From NCBI GenBank assembly GCA_044508835.1, contig JBIQHD010000001.1, positions 124,001 through 188,000 on the forward strand: DNA of 64,000 nucleotides. The letters are read 5' to 3'. This DNA is from JAKFDI01 sp044508835 (GTDB lineage: Bacteria > Pseudomonadota > Gammaproteobacteria > Burkholderiales > Burkholderiaceae_C). Shown one piece after another: positions 9,023-22,250 of this stretch. How positions within the stretch are numbered: position 1 is the first letter of the stretch; each line of letters opens with the position of its first letter. The notes beneath the pieces are model-generated. The model had not been told where the DNA came from. It did not search any database and was given only the letters and a program-made list of their open reading frames with translations. The position numbers and the translations under genes were made by a program.

Positions 9023-10324
9023 ATGAACGACATCCTGGTCACGACGTTCCTCGTGCTCTCGCTGTTCGCGATCCTCGCGAGCGGCGTGTGGATCGGCCTC
9101 GCGCTCGCGGGCTCGGCCTGGATCGCGATGATGCTGTTCAGCTCGCAGTCGGCGGGCGACGCGATGGCGATCACCATCTGGGGCTCGTCCTCGTCATGGA
9201 CGCTCACCGCCCTGCCGCTGTTCGTGTGGATGGGCGAGATCCTGTTCCGCACGCGGCTCTCGGAAGACATGTTCCGCGGCATCGCGCCCTGGATGCAGCG
9301 CATCCCCGGGCGGCTGCTGCACACCAACGTCGTCGGCTGCACGATCTTCGCGGCGGTGTCCGGCTCCAGCGCCGCCACCTGCGCGACGGTCGGCAAGATG
9401 ACGCTGCCGGAGCTGCGCTCGCGCGGCTATCCCGACGGCATCGTGATCGGCTCGCTGGCCGGCGCGGGCACGCTGGGCCTCTTGATCCCGCCGTCGCTCA
9501 TCATGATCGTCTACGGCGTGTCCGCCGACGTGTCGATCGCGCGCCTGTTCGCCGCCGGCGTGTTCCCGGGGCTCATGCTCGCGGGCCTGATGATGGGCTA
9601 CATCGCCCTCTGGGGGCTGCTCCACCGCGACCAGATTCCCGCCAGCGAGGACGTCGGCGGCCTGCTCGACAAGATCAAGGCCTCGTCCAGCCTCATCCCG
9701 GTCGTGCTGCTGATCCTGGGCGTGCTGGGCTCGATCTACTCGGGCGTCGCCACGGCCACGGAGGCCGCGGGCCTCGGCGTCGTCGGCGCGCTGCTGCTGT
9801 CGGCCGTGCAGGGCTCGCTGAGCATGAAGACATTCGTCGACTCGCTCATGGGCGCGACGCGGCTGTTCTGCATGATCGCGCTCATCCTCGCGGGGGCCGC
9901 CTTCCTCACGCTGGCCATGGGCTACATGGGCCTGCCGCGGCAGCTGGCGGAATGGATCGGGCACCAGGGCTTCACGCCCGCGGCGCTGATCCTCACGCTG
10001 GCGGTGTTCTACATCATCCTCGGCTGCTTCCTCGACGGCATCTCGATGATCGTGCTGACCATGGGCGTGGTGATGCCCATCGTGCACACGGCGGGCATCG
10101 ATCCCATCTGGTTCGGCATCTTCCTGGTCTTCGTCGTCGAGATGGCGCAGATCACGCCGCCCGTCGGCTTCAACCTCTTCGTCCTGCAGGGCATGACCGG
10201 CAAGGAGCTGCCGTGGATCGCGCGCGCCGCCCTTCCGATGTTCCTGATCCTGGGGCTGGGCATCGCCCTGATCTACCTGTTCCCCGGCATCGCCACCTGG
10301 CTGCCGAGCCGAATGATGGGCTAG
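9023..10324 (+). CDS. TRAP transporter large permease (DctM type)
   Basis: Large inner-membrane subunit of 433 residues with about twelve hydrophobic segments, carrying the sodium-coupled transport path. Family motifs are clear: AAVSGSSAATCATVG, GSLAGAGTLGLLIPPSLIMIVYG, and a C-terminal ITPPVGFNLFVLQG. It closes the first TRAP operon. A 130-base gap with no stop-stem of note separates it from the lipoprotein gene, so readthrough is possible. Confidence 0.92.
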   Translation: MNDILVTTFLVLSLFAILASGVWIGLALAGSAWIAMMLFSSQSAGDAMAITIWGSSSSWTLTALPLFVWMGEILFRTRLSEDMFRGIAPWMQRIPGRLLHTNVVGCTIFAAVSGSSAATCATVGKMTLPELRSRGYPDGIVIGSLAGAGTLGLLIPPSLIMIVYGVSADVSIARLFAAGVFPGLMLAGLMMGYIALWGLLHRDQIPASEDVGGLLDKIKASSSLIPVVLLILGVLGSIYSGVATATEAAGLGVVGALLLSAVQGSLSMKTFVDSLMGATRLFCMIALILAGAAFLTLAMGYMGLPRQLAEWIGHQGFTPAALILTLAVFYIILGCFLDGISMIVLTMGVVMPIVHTAGIDPIWFGIFLVFVVEMAQITPPVGFNLFVLQGMTGKELPWIARAALPMFLILGLGIALIYLFPGIATWLPSRMMG

Positions 10325-10454
10325 TCGCTGCGGGCTCGTCCCGCGTCTGCATCACCAACAACGAGGAGACAACCACATCGAGCCCCGTACCCCTGTCCCC
10401 GCGCGGCCGCTCTCCGGCCCATCGACACCCCTCGCCTCACGACAAGGAATCAAG

Positions 10455-12128
10455 ATGTTGCCCAACGTAGACCTGAAACGATCATCGTCCCTGACCGCCG
10501 TCGCCGCGGCCACCGCGCTGCTCGCCGCGTGCGGCGGCGGCGGTGGCGGCGACGACGCCACCCCGCCGCCGCCGGCCCCGGCGCCCACCGTCGCGTGCAC
10601 CGTGGACACGGCGGTGCCGCTGGCGTACGAGGAACGCCGGCTCGAGACGCCGCTGCCCTTCACCGGCGCGAACGTCACCACCAACGACCAGACGCCCATC
10701 GCCGAGCGGCTGCTCAAGGACACGGGGTTCGACGAGTTCGCCCCGAAGTTCGCCGCCGTCCTGTGCGGCGACGACGGCAAGACGACCGTGGCCAGCTACG
10801 AGGCGGCGCTGGAGACGGTGAAGACCCACGGCGCCGAGCTGTGGCGCGCCGCGGTCGACCGCGTGCAGGGCCGCCGCGCCTCGCCCGCCGGCAGCGTGCT
10901 GCCCAACAGCGAGGACCGCATGCTCTACTGGGCGCGCGTGCAGATGACGAAGGCACTGCGCCAGTGGGCGCCGGACTTCGCCATGACCGACGCCCAGCGG
11001 GAAGAGCTGCAATGGCAGCTCGAGCGCTCGTCGCGCGGCCAGTACGACATCGACCTGCCCGAGGGCTACACGGCCGACGGCAAGAAGTACCGCCGCATGA
11101 TCGTCAGCGGCTTCGACACCTTCACGCTGGGGACGCCGGGAACGCCCAACACCGGGCTGCGCAACGGCAACCCCTCGGGCGCCACGGCGCTCGAGATGGA
11201 CGGCCGGGAGTTCGAGCTCTCCGACGGCACCATCCTGCGCGTCGAGTCGTACATCCTGCCGGTGAGCTACGACCCCTTCCACAAGGGCATGCAGGAAGAC
11301 ACGCTCGGCCCGTTCTTCAAGGAGGGCCCGAAGCGCGTCGACGCGTCGATCTCCATGAGCCAGGGCGGCGCCAACCAGTTCTGGCTCGAGGCCTGGAACG
11401 CGCGCTTCCACGGCATCAGCGCGGGCAACGACGGCATCGTCTACTGTCCGTCCGGGGCCAACCGCCTGCCGGCCTTCGTGCATCCGATCGGGGCCATCAC
11501 CAGCGCCAACCCGGGCGTGGCGCCGATCACCCTGGCGGGGTCGGGCTGCAACATCAACCCGCAGCAGCGCTGGCTCGGCTACGACGCCATCTCCACGTGG
11601 ATGAAGGACTTCCCGCCCCAGTTCACGGCGGCGTCGCTGCCGGGCGCGGCCATGATCACCGCCAACACGGCCAAGGGCATCGTGCGGCCGCCGGGCGCCA
11701 CCAGCGAAGGCACGGAAGGCTTCAACGTCACCTGGCACACCAACTACACCTACTTCGCGGACTGCAACGCGACGGCGACGACGTCGGTGCCGACCACCGG
11801 GCTGATGAACCGCATGCCCGACATGTCGACCCTGCAGCCGCCGAACCCGGCGTGGTGCTCCCAGGCGGGCGGCGGCGGCAACTACCTCTCGAACGAGAGC
11901 GCGTACCGGAACACGCTGCTGCGCGACGTCTTCGGCCTGAACATCCCGGCCGGACACATCCACGTGCCGGTGATGACCAACTTCTTCGGAGGAACGCCCA
12001 CCACCGGCGGCGGCGTGCGCAACGACAACGCCATCACGGACGCCCGCTTCGAGGCCTACCGCACCGCCATCGTCGGGCAGACCAAGGCGCTGCTGATCTC
12101 GATCGGCGAGTCGTTGACGAACAGGTGA
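10455..12128 (+). CDS. lipoprotein with a diverged pyroglutamyl-peptidase (C15)-like domain, catalytic Cys replaced by Ser
   Basis: Exported lipoprotein of 557 residues. The signal sequence ends in lipobox LLAAC with Cys26, followed by a poly-Gly/Pro linker; Gly at +2 suggests the outer membrane. The body shows a peptidase C15 pattern: MIVSGFDTF (family: GFEPF) near 215-223, GNPS near 238, LPVSYDPF, then SQGGANQFWLEAWN with Glu312 (family: GQAGGR...ERVAIN), NYLSNESAYRN (family: YxCN) and AGHIHVP. The last two place Ser479 where the nucleophilic Cys should be and His503 exactly 24 residues later, as in canonical Cys144/His168. The domain is enlarged by insertions and has several Cys elsewhere. 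Flanked by 5-oxoprolinase-like genes, it may release or bind pyroglutamyl groups outside the cytoplasm. Activity with Ser is unknown. Confidence 0.6.
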   Translation: MLPNVDLKRSSSLTAVAAATALLAACGGGGGGDDATPPPPAPAPTVACTVDTAVPLAYEERRLETPLPFTGANVTTNDQTPIAERLLKDTGFDEFAPKFAAVLCGDDGKTTVASYEAALETVKTHGAELWRAAVDRVQGRRASPAGSVLPNSEDRMLYWARVQMTKALRQWAPDFAMTDAQREELQWQLERSSRGQYDIDLPEGYTADGKKYRRMIVSGFDTFTLGTPGTPNTGLRNGNPSGATALEMDGREFELSDGTILRVESYILPVSYDPFHKGMQEDTLGPFFKEGPKRVDASISMSQGGANQFWLEAWNARFHGISAGNDGIVYCPSGANRLPAFVHPIGAITSANPGVAPITLAGSGCNINPQQRWLGYDAISTWMKDFPPQFTAASLPGAAMITANTAKGIVRPPGATSEGTEGFNVTWHTNYTYFADCNATATTSVPTTGLMNRMPDMSTLQPPNPAWCSQAGGGGNYLSNESAYRNTLLRDVFGLNIPAGHIHVPVMTNFFGGTPTTGGGVRNDNAITDARFEAYRTAIVGQTKALLISIGESLTNR

Positions 12129-12220
12129 CCACGCCATGAAGCCGCGCTTGCCGCAATGTCTCGTTTCCGCGAAATAGACTAAGTCGGCAGCGCTCTCTTT
12201 TCCCTTGTCAGGAGTCATTC

Positions 12221-12418
12221 ATGAAACTCAAGTTGGCCCTTCTGGCCGCGACCGTGACGCTGTCATGCGTGGCGACCGCGCAGCCCAGCATCTACTATCT
12301 CTGGAAGCATCAGCACACGGGCCAGACCGCCTGCGAGCCGGAGGCCCTGGACGCGAACTGGGTGAAGGTGGGCGGTCCGTTCCAGGACGCGAACTGCTCG
12401 ATCCCGATGCCCGAGTAA
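12221..12418 (+). CDS. small secreted protein, unrecognised
   Basis: 65-residue protein with a clean Sec signal (MKLKLALLAATVTLSCVATA, likely cleavage before QPSIYY), leaving a mature peptide of about 45 residues. That peptide has two Cys, several aromatic residues (YYLWKHQH) and an acidic proline end (SIPMPE). AGGAG lies seven bases before ATG 12221, and a strong terminator follows 32 bases after the stop. Signal, ribosome site and terminator make a real gene likely. The two Cys could form one disulfide. I do not recognise the family. It lies between the lipoprotein and the second 5-oxoprolinase-like gene. Confidence 0.7.
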   Translation: MKLKLALLAATVTLSCVATAQPSIYYLWKHQHTGQTACEPEALDANWVKVGGPFQDANCSIPMPE

Positions 12419-12450
12419 ACGCTCCCGGAGCAGACCTTCGCTCCTGTTGG

Positions 12451-12484
12451 CCGGTCGCCATGCCCCATGGCGACCGGTTTTTTT
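12451..12484 (+). terminator. rho-independent terminator
   Basis: Perfect 12-bp stem CCGGTCGCCATG / CATGGCGACCGG with a CCC loop followed by seven T. It ends the transcript of the small secreted protein and therefore separates the TRAP/lipoprotein side from the second 5-oxoprolinase-like gene. Confidence 0.93.
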
Positions 12485-12626
12485 CGACCTTCCCTCGTGG
12501 TTTGGCGGCGGGGCGGCCGCGGCGGACGGGCGCAGGCAACGTAGAAACAGACACCGCGTCGGCCGCCGTGCCGCCCGCCCGGTTCGGCGGCGACGGCGGC
12601 ACGCACGCACCGACCGAGGAATCCGA

Positions 12627-16268
<3,642 letters not shown>

Positions 16269-16415
16269 TCGCGGCACGCGGCGGGGAGGCGCCGCGCCAG
16301 CACGCAGAATCGGGTCATGCGCCGGGCGGTTCGCGCCCCGGCCGACATGGAACGACCGCGGCATGACCCTCACCGCCTCTCCCTGCGTTTCCCCGCCGCT
16401 GCCCGTCGCGGCCCG

Positions 16416-17486
16416 ATGCCCATGAAGCACCTCGTCCTGCTGGGCGGCGGCCTCGCCCATGCCGAGGCGCTGCACGCCTTCGCGGCCGAGCCGCCGGCGG
16501 GGACGCGCATCACCCTGGTCACGCCGCATCCGCGGCGGCTGTACCCGCCCCTGCTGGCCGGCTTCGTGGCCGGCCGCTACCCGCTGGACGACTGCGCGCT
16601 CGACCTCGCCGACCTGGCACGCCGCGCCGGCGCCGAGCTGCGCAGCGCCGCCGCCGTGGCGGTGGATGCGAACGCCCGCACCCTCACGCTCGCCAACGGC
16701 GACACCGCGCCCTACGACGCGCTCAGCGTGGACGCCGCAGACCACGTCGACCGCGACGCGATCCCCGGCGCGCGCGGCCTCGCGCTGTTCGTGCAGCCGA
16801 CGCAGACCTTCGCCCGGCTCGTCACCGACCTGGTCGAGCTGGCGCAGGGCAACAGTCTGAACGTGGTGGTGATCGGCGGCGAGCCGCGCGCCATCGAGCT
16901 GTCGATCGCGCTGCAGCTGCGGCTCGGCCAGCGCGCCCGCGTCTGCCTGGTGACGGGCGGCAGCGCGCCGCTCGCCTCGCACGGCGCGAAGGTGCAGGCC
17001 CGCGTGGCCGCGGCGCTGCGCCGGTGCGGCGTGACGGTGATCGAGGACCGCTGCGCCGCCGTCGACGCCGCGCACGTGCAGCTGGCCGGCGGCGCGCGCC
17101 ATGCCTGCGACGCGCCCATCGTCGTCATGCGCGGCGGCGAGCCGGCCTGGATCGCCGCCAGCGGGCTGGCGCTGGATGCGAAAGGCGGCATCGCCGCCGG
17201 CGCGACGCTGCAGAGCACGTCGCATGCGGAAGTGTTCGCGGCCGGCGAGGCGCCGGGCGCCGCGCTGGCCCTGAACCTGCGCCGCTTCGTCGCCGGCGGC
17301 GCGCCGCAGCCGCTGCCCGCTGCGCGAACGCCGCCGCTGCTGATCGACTGCGGCGAGCGCCGGGCGCTCGCCGTGCGCGGCGACCACGCGGCCGAAGGGC
17401 GCTGGGTGGGATGGTGGAAGGAGCGGCGCGACCGCCGCGACCTGCGGCGGCTGCAGGCCCCCGCTACATCTGCGGGCGGAAGCTGA
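16416..17486 (+). CDS. FAD-dependent pyridine nucleotide-disulfide oxidoreductase-like protein
   Basis: 356-residue flavoprotein of the NDH-2/SelD-N-terminal type. An N-terminal Rossmann loop (LVLLGGGLAHAEAL) leads to TLVTPHPRRLYPPLLAGFVAG, the usual FAD-side segment. A second nucleotide-binding strand VVVIGGEPRAIELSIAL lies near 150. The C-terminus returns to AEVFAAGE, the typical last FAD-contact strand. No redox CxxC pair is visible. ATG 16416 or 16422 would serve; upstream in-frame sequence is low complexity. Its 3' end overlaps convergent tolA by 23 bases. Such proteins often act as NADH:quinone-type dehydrogenases; the true acceptor is unknown. Confidence 0.7.
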   Translation: MPMKHLVLLGGGLAHAEALHAFAAEPPAGTRITLVTPHPRRLYPPLLAGFVAGRYPLDDCALDLADLARRAGAELRSAAAVAVDANARTLTLANGDTAPYDALSVDAADHVDRDAIPGARGLALFVQPTQTFARLVTDLVELAQGNSLNVVVIGGEPRAIELSIALQLRLGQRARVCLVTGGSAPLASHGAKVQARVAAALRRCGVTVIEDRCAAVDAAHVQLAGGARHACDAPIVVMRGGEPAWIAASGLALDAKGGIAAGATLQSTSHAEVFAAGEAPGAALALNLRRFVAGGAPQPLPAARTPPLLIDCGERRALAVRGDHAAEGRWVGWWKERRDRRDLRRLQAPATSAGGS

Positions 17487-18405
17487 GCACCATCGACGAC
17501 GGCACGCGGCCGTCGGTGTCGCGCGGCAGCACCTCGGTGCGGTCGATCGCCCGCTGCACCGCGTCGTCCCAGGCCTTCACGCCGCTGCTCTTGGTCAGGC
17601 GCTGGCTGAGGATGCGGCCGTCGGGTGAGAGCGTGATGCGCACCTCGGCTTCCGGGTTGCCGCTGATCGAATCGGTGAAGACGATGTTGGGCCGCACCCG
17701 CGCGACGATGCGCCCGGCGTAGCCCGCCGACGGCCCGGCGCTGTGCTGCGCCGAGCCGGTGGCGCCGGGGCCGCCGCTCGCGCCCGCCTGGCCGAGGATG
17801 CGCTTGAGGTTGGCCTCGCGGGCCTCGGCCAGGCGCTTGTCGCGCTCGGCCTCTTCCTTCTTGCGGCGCGCCTCGGCCTCCTGCTGCTTCTTCTCGGCGA
17901 GCTTGCGCGCCTCCTCGGCCTTGGCCTTTTCGATGCGCTCGCGCTCGGCTTCTTCCTTGGCCAGGCGCTCCTTCTCGGCCTTCTCCTCGGCGCGCTTCTT
18001 CGCGAGCTCCTTTTCCTTGCGCTCGGCCTCCTCGCGCTGCTGCTCGCGCCGCTCGGCCTCGCGCTTGGCCTTCTCGATGGCGATCTGCGCATCCGCCGAG
18101 GGGCGCGGCGGCGCCGTCACCTTGGGCGGCGGGGGAGGCGGCGGCGGCTCGGGGGCCGGCTCGGGCTTCGGCTCCGGCTTGGGGTCGGGCGCCGCCGCCT
18201 TGGGCGCCGCGGTCTGCGGCACGGCGGCCCACAGCTCCGCCTCGACGGCCGCCGGCTCGCTGCTGCGCCAGTTCACGCCGATGGCCAGCGCGATCACCAG
18301 CAGCACGTGGATCGCCAGCGCGATCACGAGCCCCGGCCCCATGCCGCGCGGCGGGCGCGGCATCAGGGCGTCGCGCGACGCATCCGGCTTGTGCACCTCA
18401 GCCAC
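17464..18405 (-). CDS. tolA: TolA, periplasm-spanning Tol-Pal energy transducer
   Basis: Links the TolQR inner-membrane motor to TolB/Pal at the outer membrane, for outer-membrane constriction during division. 313 residues: one N-terminal membrane anchor (about 25-46), a Pro-rich stretch (PEPKPEPAPEPPPPPPPP), a long Lys/Glu/Ala coiled-coil (about 105-205), and a compact TonB/TolA C-terminal domain (EVRITLSPDGRILSQRLTKSSG). Its start overlaps the tolR stop by eight bases. Gene order ybgC-tolQ-tolR-tolA is the standard one; tolB and pal are not in the window next to it. Confidence 0.95.
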   Translation of the reverse strand: MAEVHKPDASRDALMPRPPRGMGPGLVIALAIHVLLVIALAIGVNWRSSEPAAVEAELWAAVPQTAAPKAAAPDPKPEPKPEPAPEPPPPPPPPKVTAPPRPSADAQIAIEKAKREAERREQQREEAERKEKELAKKRAEEKAEKERLAKEEAERERIEKAKAEEARKLAEKKQQEAEARRKKEEAERDKRLAEAREANLKRILGQAGASGGPGATGSAQHSAGPSAGYAGRIVARVRPNIVFTDSISGNPEAEVRITLSPDGRILSQRLTKSSGVKAWDDAVQRAIDRTEVLPRDTDGRVPSSMVLSFRPQM

Positions 18406-18820
18406 CGCTCTTGACCATCAGGCCGACGCGCTGCACGCCGGCGCGCTGCAGCGTGTCCATCACCTTGACCACGGCCTCGTACTTCACGGCCTTGTCGGCG
18501 GAGATGATGACCGGCGTGTCGGCCTGCCCGCCCTGCGCCTCGCGCACCGTGGCGGCGACGTTGCGCAGCGGGATGCTGGCGCCGTCCTTGTTGTCCACGC
18601 GCAGCTTCACCGACTCGTCGGTGCCGACGACCAGCTCGATCACCTTGTCGGGCCGCTGGCTGCTCTTGCCCACGGTGGGCAGGTCCACGACGCCGGTGGT
18701 GATGAGCGGCGCGCTGATCATGAAGATGATGAGCAGCACCAGCATCACGTCGATGAACGGCACCATGTTGATCTCGTTGATGGTGCGGCGGCGTGCGCCG
18801 CGGCCCTGGACGGCAGGCAT
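18398..18820 (-). CDS. tolR: TolR, Tol-Pal proton-channel subunit
   Basis: 140-residue ExbD/TolR protein: a short cytoplasmic N-terminus, a single membrane helix with the essential Asp (INMVPFIDVMLVLLIIFMI, residues about 18-37), and a periplasmic domain ending KVMDTLQRAGVQRVGLMV. It works with TolQ as the proton-driven motor for TolA. Ten bases downstream of tolQ. Confidence 0.95.
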   Translation of the reverse strand: MPAVQGRGARRRTINEINMVPFIDVMLVLLIIFMISAPLITTGVVDLPTVGKSSQRPDKVIELVVGTDESVKLRVDNKDGASIPLRNVAATVREAQGGQADTPVIISADKAVKYEAVVKVMDTLQRAGVQRVGLMVKSGG

Positions 18821-18830
18821 GGCGCGGTCC

Positions 18831-19529
18831 TCAGCGCGGCGCGGGCGCGGGCGCGGAATGGCCGGCGTTGCGCTGCAGGATGTTGGAGAACTCCTCGATG
18901 AAGGTGTCCTTCTGCATGGCGATGCGGTCGATGTCGCGCGCGAAGCGGTTGTAGGCGATCACCGCGGGAATGGCGGCGAACAGGCCGATGGCCGTGGCCA
19001 CCAGCGCCTCGGCGATGCCCGGCGCCACGGTGGCGAGCGTGACCTGCTGCAGGTTCGACAGGCCGATGAAGGCATGCATGATCCCCCACACCGTGCCGAA
19101 CAGGCCGACGTAGGGCGAGACCGAGCCGACGGTGGCGAGGAAGGACAGGTGCGACTCGATCGCGTCCATCTCGCGCTGCAGGCTGGCGCGCATGGCGCGG
19201 CGCGCGCCGTCGACCAGCGCGCCGGCGTCGACGACGCGGCGCTCGCGCAGCTTGAGGAACTCGCGCATGCCGGAGGCGAAGATGCGCTCCATGGGCGCGG
19301 CGCGGTCGCTGTGGCGGGCGGCGTCCTCGTAGAGGTCGGACAGGTTCTTGCCGGCCCAGAACTCGCGCTCGAACTCCTCGTTCTGCGCGCGCACGCGGCG
19401 CAGGCCGAAGAGCTTGCCGAAGATCACCGTCCAGCTCGCGAGCGAGGTGAGCAGCAGTCCGCCCATGACGAGCTGCACGACGAAGCTCGCGTGCAGCACC
19501 ATGGAGACGATGGAGAGGTCCTGGTTCAT
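18831..19529 (-). CDS. tolQ: TolQ, Tol-Pal motor membrane subunit
   Basis: 232-residue ExbB/TolQ/MotA-family inner-membrane protein with three membrane helices (about 15-37, 135-160 and 170-192). The motif TVGSVSPYVGLFGTVWGIM and the following AEALVATAIGLFAAIPAV are diagnostic. ATG 19529 overlaps the TGA of ybgC (ATGA), so translation is coupled. Confidence 0.95.
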   Translation of the reverse strand: MNQDLSIVSMVLHASFVVQLVMGGLLLTSLASWTVIFGKLFGLRRVRAQNEEFEREFWAGKNLSDLYEDAARHSDRAAPMERIFASGMREFLKLRERRVVDAGALVDGARRAMRASLQREMDAIESHLSFLATVGSVSPYVGLFGTVWGIMHAFIGLSNLQQVTLATVAPGIAEALVATAIGLFAAIPAVIAYNRFARDIDRIAMQKDTFIEEFSNILQRNAGHSAPAPAPR

Positions 19530-19927
19530 GCGATGGCCTGAAGAATGTCGGTCGGAAGCCGGCGCGGGCGGAAGGTTCCCGCATCGACGCAGCCGGCGCG
19601 GATCGTGCCCTCGGCCAGCAGCTCGTCGCCGCGCCAGGCCTGCTGCGCGAAGCGCATCGAGGCCGGGCCGATCTGCACCGGCTCGGCCGTGATTTGCAGC
19701 TGGTCGTCGAGCCGGGCGGGGCGCAGGTAGCGCACGGCGGTCTCGCTCACCACGAAGATCGCCCCCGTGGCGTCGCGCAGCGCCTGCTGGTCCACGCCGC
19801 GCGCACGCAGCCATTCGGTGCGCGCGCGTTCGAAGAACTTCAGGTAGTTGGCGTAGAACACCACGCCGCCGGCGTCGGTGTCTTCCCAGTAGATGCGGAT
19901 GGAAATGCGAAAGGGCGTGGGCGTCAT
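19526..19927 (-). CDS. ybgC: YbgC, Tol-Pal-associated acyl-CoA thioesterase
   Basis: Hot-dog-fold thioesterase of 133 residues, first gene of the Tol operon. The active-site strand YWEDTDAGGVVFYANYLKF carries the catalytic Asp in the DTDAGGVV context typical of YbgC. Cytoplasmic, acting on acyl-CoA or acyl-ACP linked to envelope phospholipid metabolism. A minus-strand GATAAT at about 19968-19973 could be the operon's -10 box, but no good -35 was seen. Confidence 0.93.
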   Translation of the reverse strand: MTPTPFRISIRIYWEDTDAGGVVFYANYLKFFERARTEWLRARGVDQQALRDATGAIFVVSETAVRYLRPARLDDQLQITAEPVQIGPASMRFAQQAWRGDELLAEGTIRAGCVDAGTFRPRRLPTDILQAIA

Positions 19928-20025
19928 CGGCAGCAGGCCGCACAGCGCAGCGGCGCGTAGGCTGGATTATCCCGGAGGCGCCGCCCCGGACTTCGTTCGC
20001 GCCGCGACGCATGAACGGGGATCGA

Positions 20026-20104
20026 GCGAACGCCGCGGATCCGGCTTTGCCGGTCCGCTGGTGTTGCCCCCTTGAGGGGGCGCGCGAAGCGCGTAGGGGG
20101 TGGT
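20026..20104 (+). repeat. two-module intergenic repeat, copy A
   Basis: Module 1 is GCGAACGCCGCGGATCCGGC followed by TTTGCCGGTCCGCTGGTGTTGCC. Module 2 is the palindrome-rich CCCCTTGAGGGGGCG, CGCGAAGCGCG and TAGGGGGTGG. The same two modules recur inverted at 63815-63973, where 79 bases separate them. Here they are adjacent. It lies between ybgC and the lipoprotein gene, just behind the latter's stop, so it may also act as a terminator-like structure. Confidence 0.9.
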
Positions 20105-20106
20105 TC

Positions 20107-20495
20107 TTAGCGCGTGACGCGCTGATACACGGGGCCCCACAGCGGGTGGCCGGCTTCCGACTTGCTCAGGCCAAAGCCCGGGTCGGCCAGGCGCGCCGCG
20201 CGGAACTCGACCTCGCACTTGTCCATGCGCTCGCTCGTGCAGTAGATGAAGGCGAGGTGCTTGTGCGCCGCCGCCTTGTCGCGCGGCGACACCAGCCCGG
20301 CGAGCAGGGCCGCGTTGAGCTGCTTCTCGGCTTCGGCGTACTGCGCGTCGTCGTAGGCGCGCAGGCCGGCGAGCAGCGCCTTCTCGGCCGGCTGGTCGGT
20401 GACGTCGAGCAGGCCGCGCGGGGGGCTGATCTCGGGGGAGGGCGCGCAGGCGGAAAGCAGGGCGGCGGCGGCGAATGCCGCGACGAGGAGCGATC

Positions 20496-20499
<4 letters not shown>
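20107..20499 (-). CDS. TssQ-like lipoprotein with TPR-type repeats
   Basis: 130-residue lipoprotein. The signal sequence ends in LLSAC (Cys at about 17). The mature part is helical with a tetratricopeptide look (AYDDAQYAEAEKQLNAAL, then HKHLAFIYCTSERMDKCEVEF) and the end EAGHPLWGPVYQRV. Proteins of this shape are called TssQ-family, type VI secretion-associated, but no other type VI gene is in the window. ATGA overlap with the kinase gene makes the pair one unit, suggesting the lipoprotein works with or is controlled by the kinase. Confidence 0.7.
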
Positions 20500-22145
<1,646 letters not shown>

Positions 22146-22250
22146 GGCGGCAGCTTAGACGAGCGTGCAGAAGGCGCTGTTCGGAAAAGCGGCGCTTCTG
22201 CGTCCTAGTAACACGTTCTCACCATTCACCCGCGGGGACGGGGACGGCCT

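Noticed and set aside
17800..18100. Tandem repeat in the Lys/Glu-rich region
   Set aside because: It is the normal coiled-coil of TolA with low-complexity codons, not a DNA repeat.
22146..22250. Terminator or attenuator between aminotransferase and kinase
   Set aside because: An imperfect inverted repeat (CAGAAGCGCC/GCGCCTTCTG) is present but lacks a T-run and has mismatched register.
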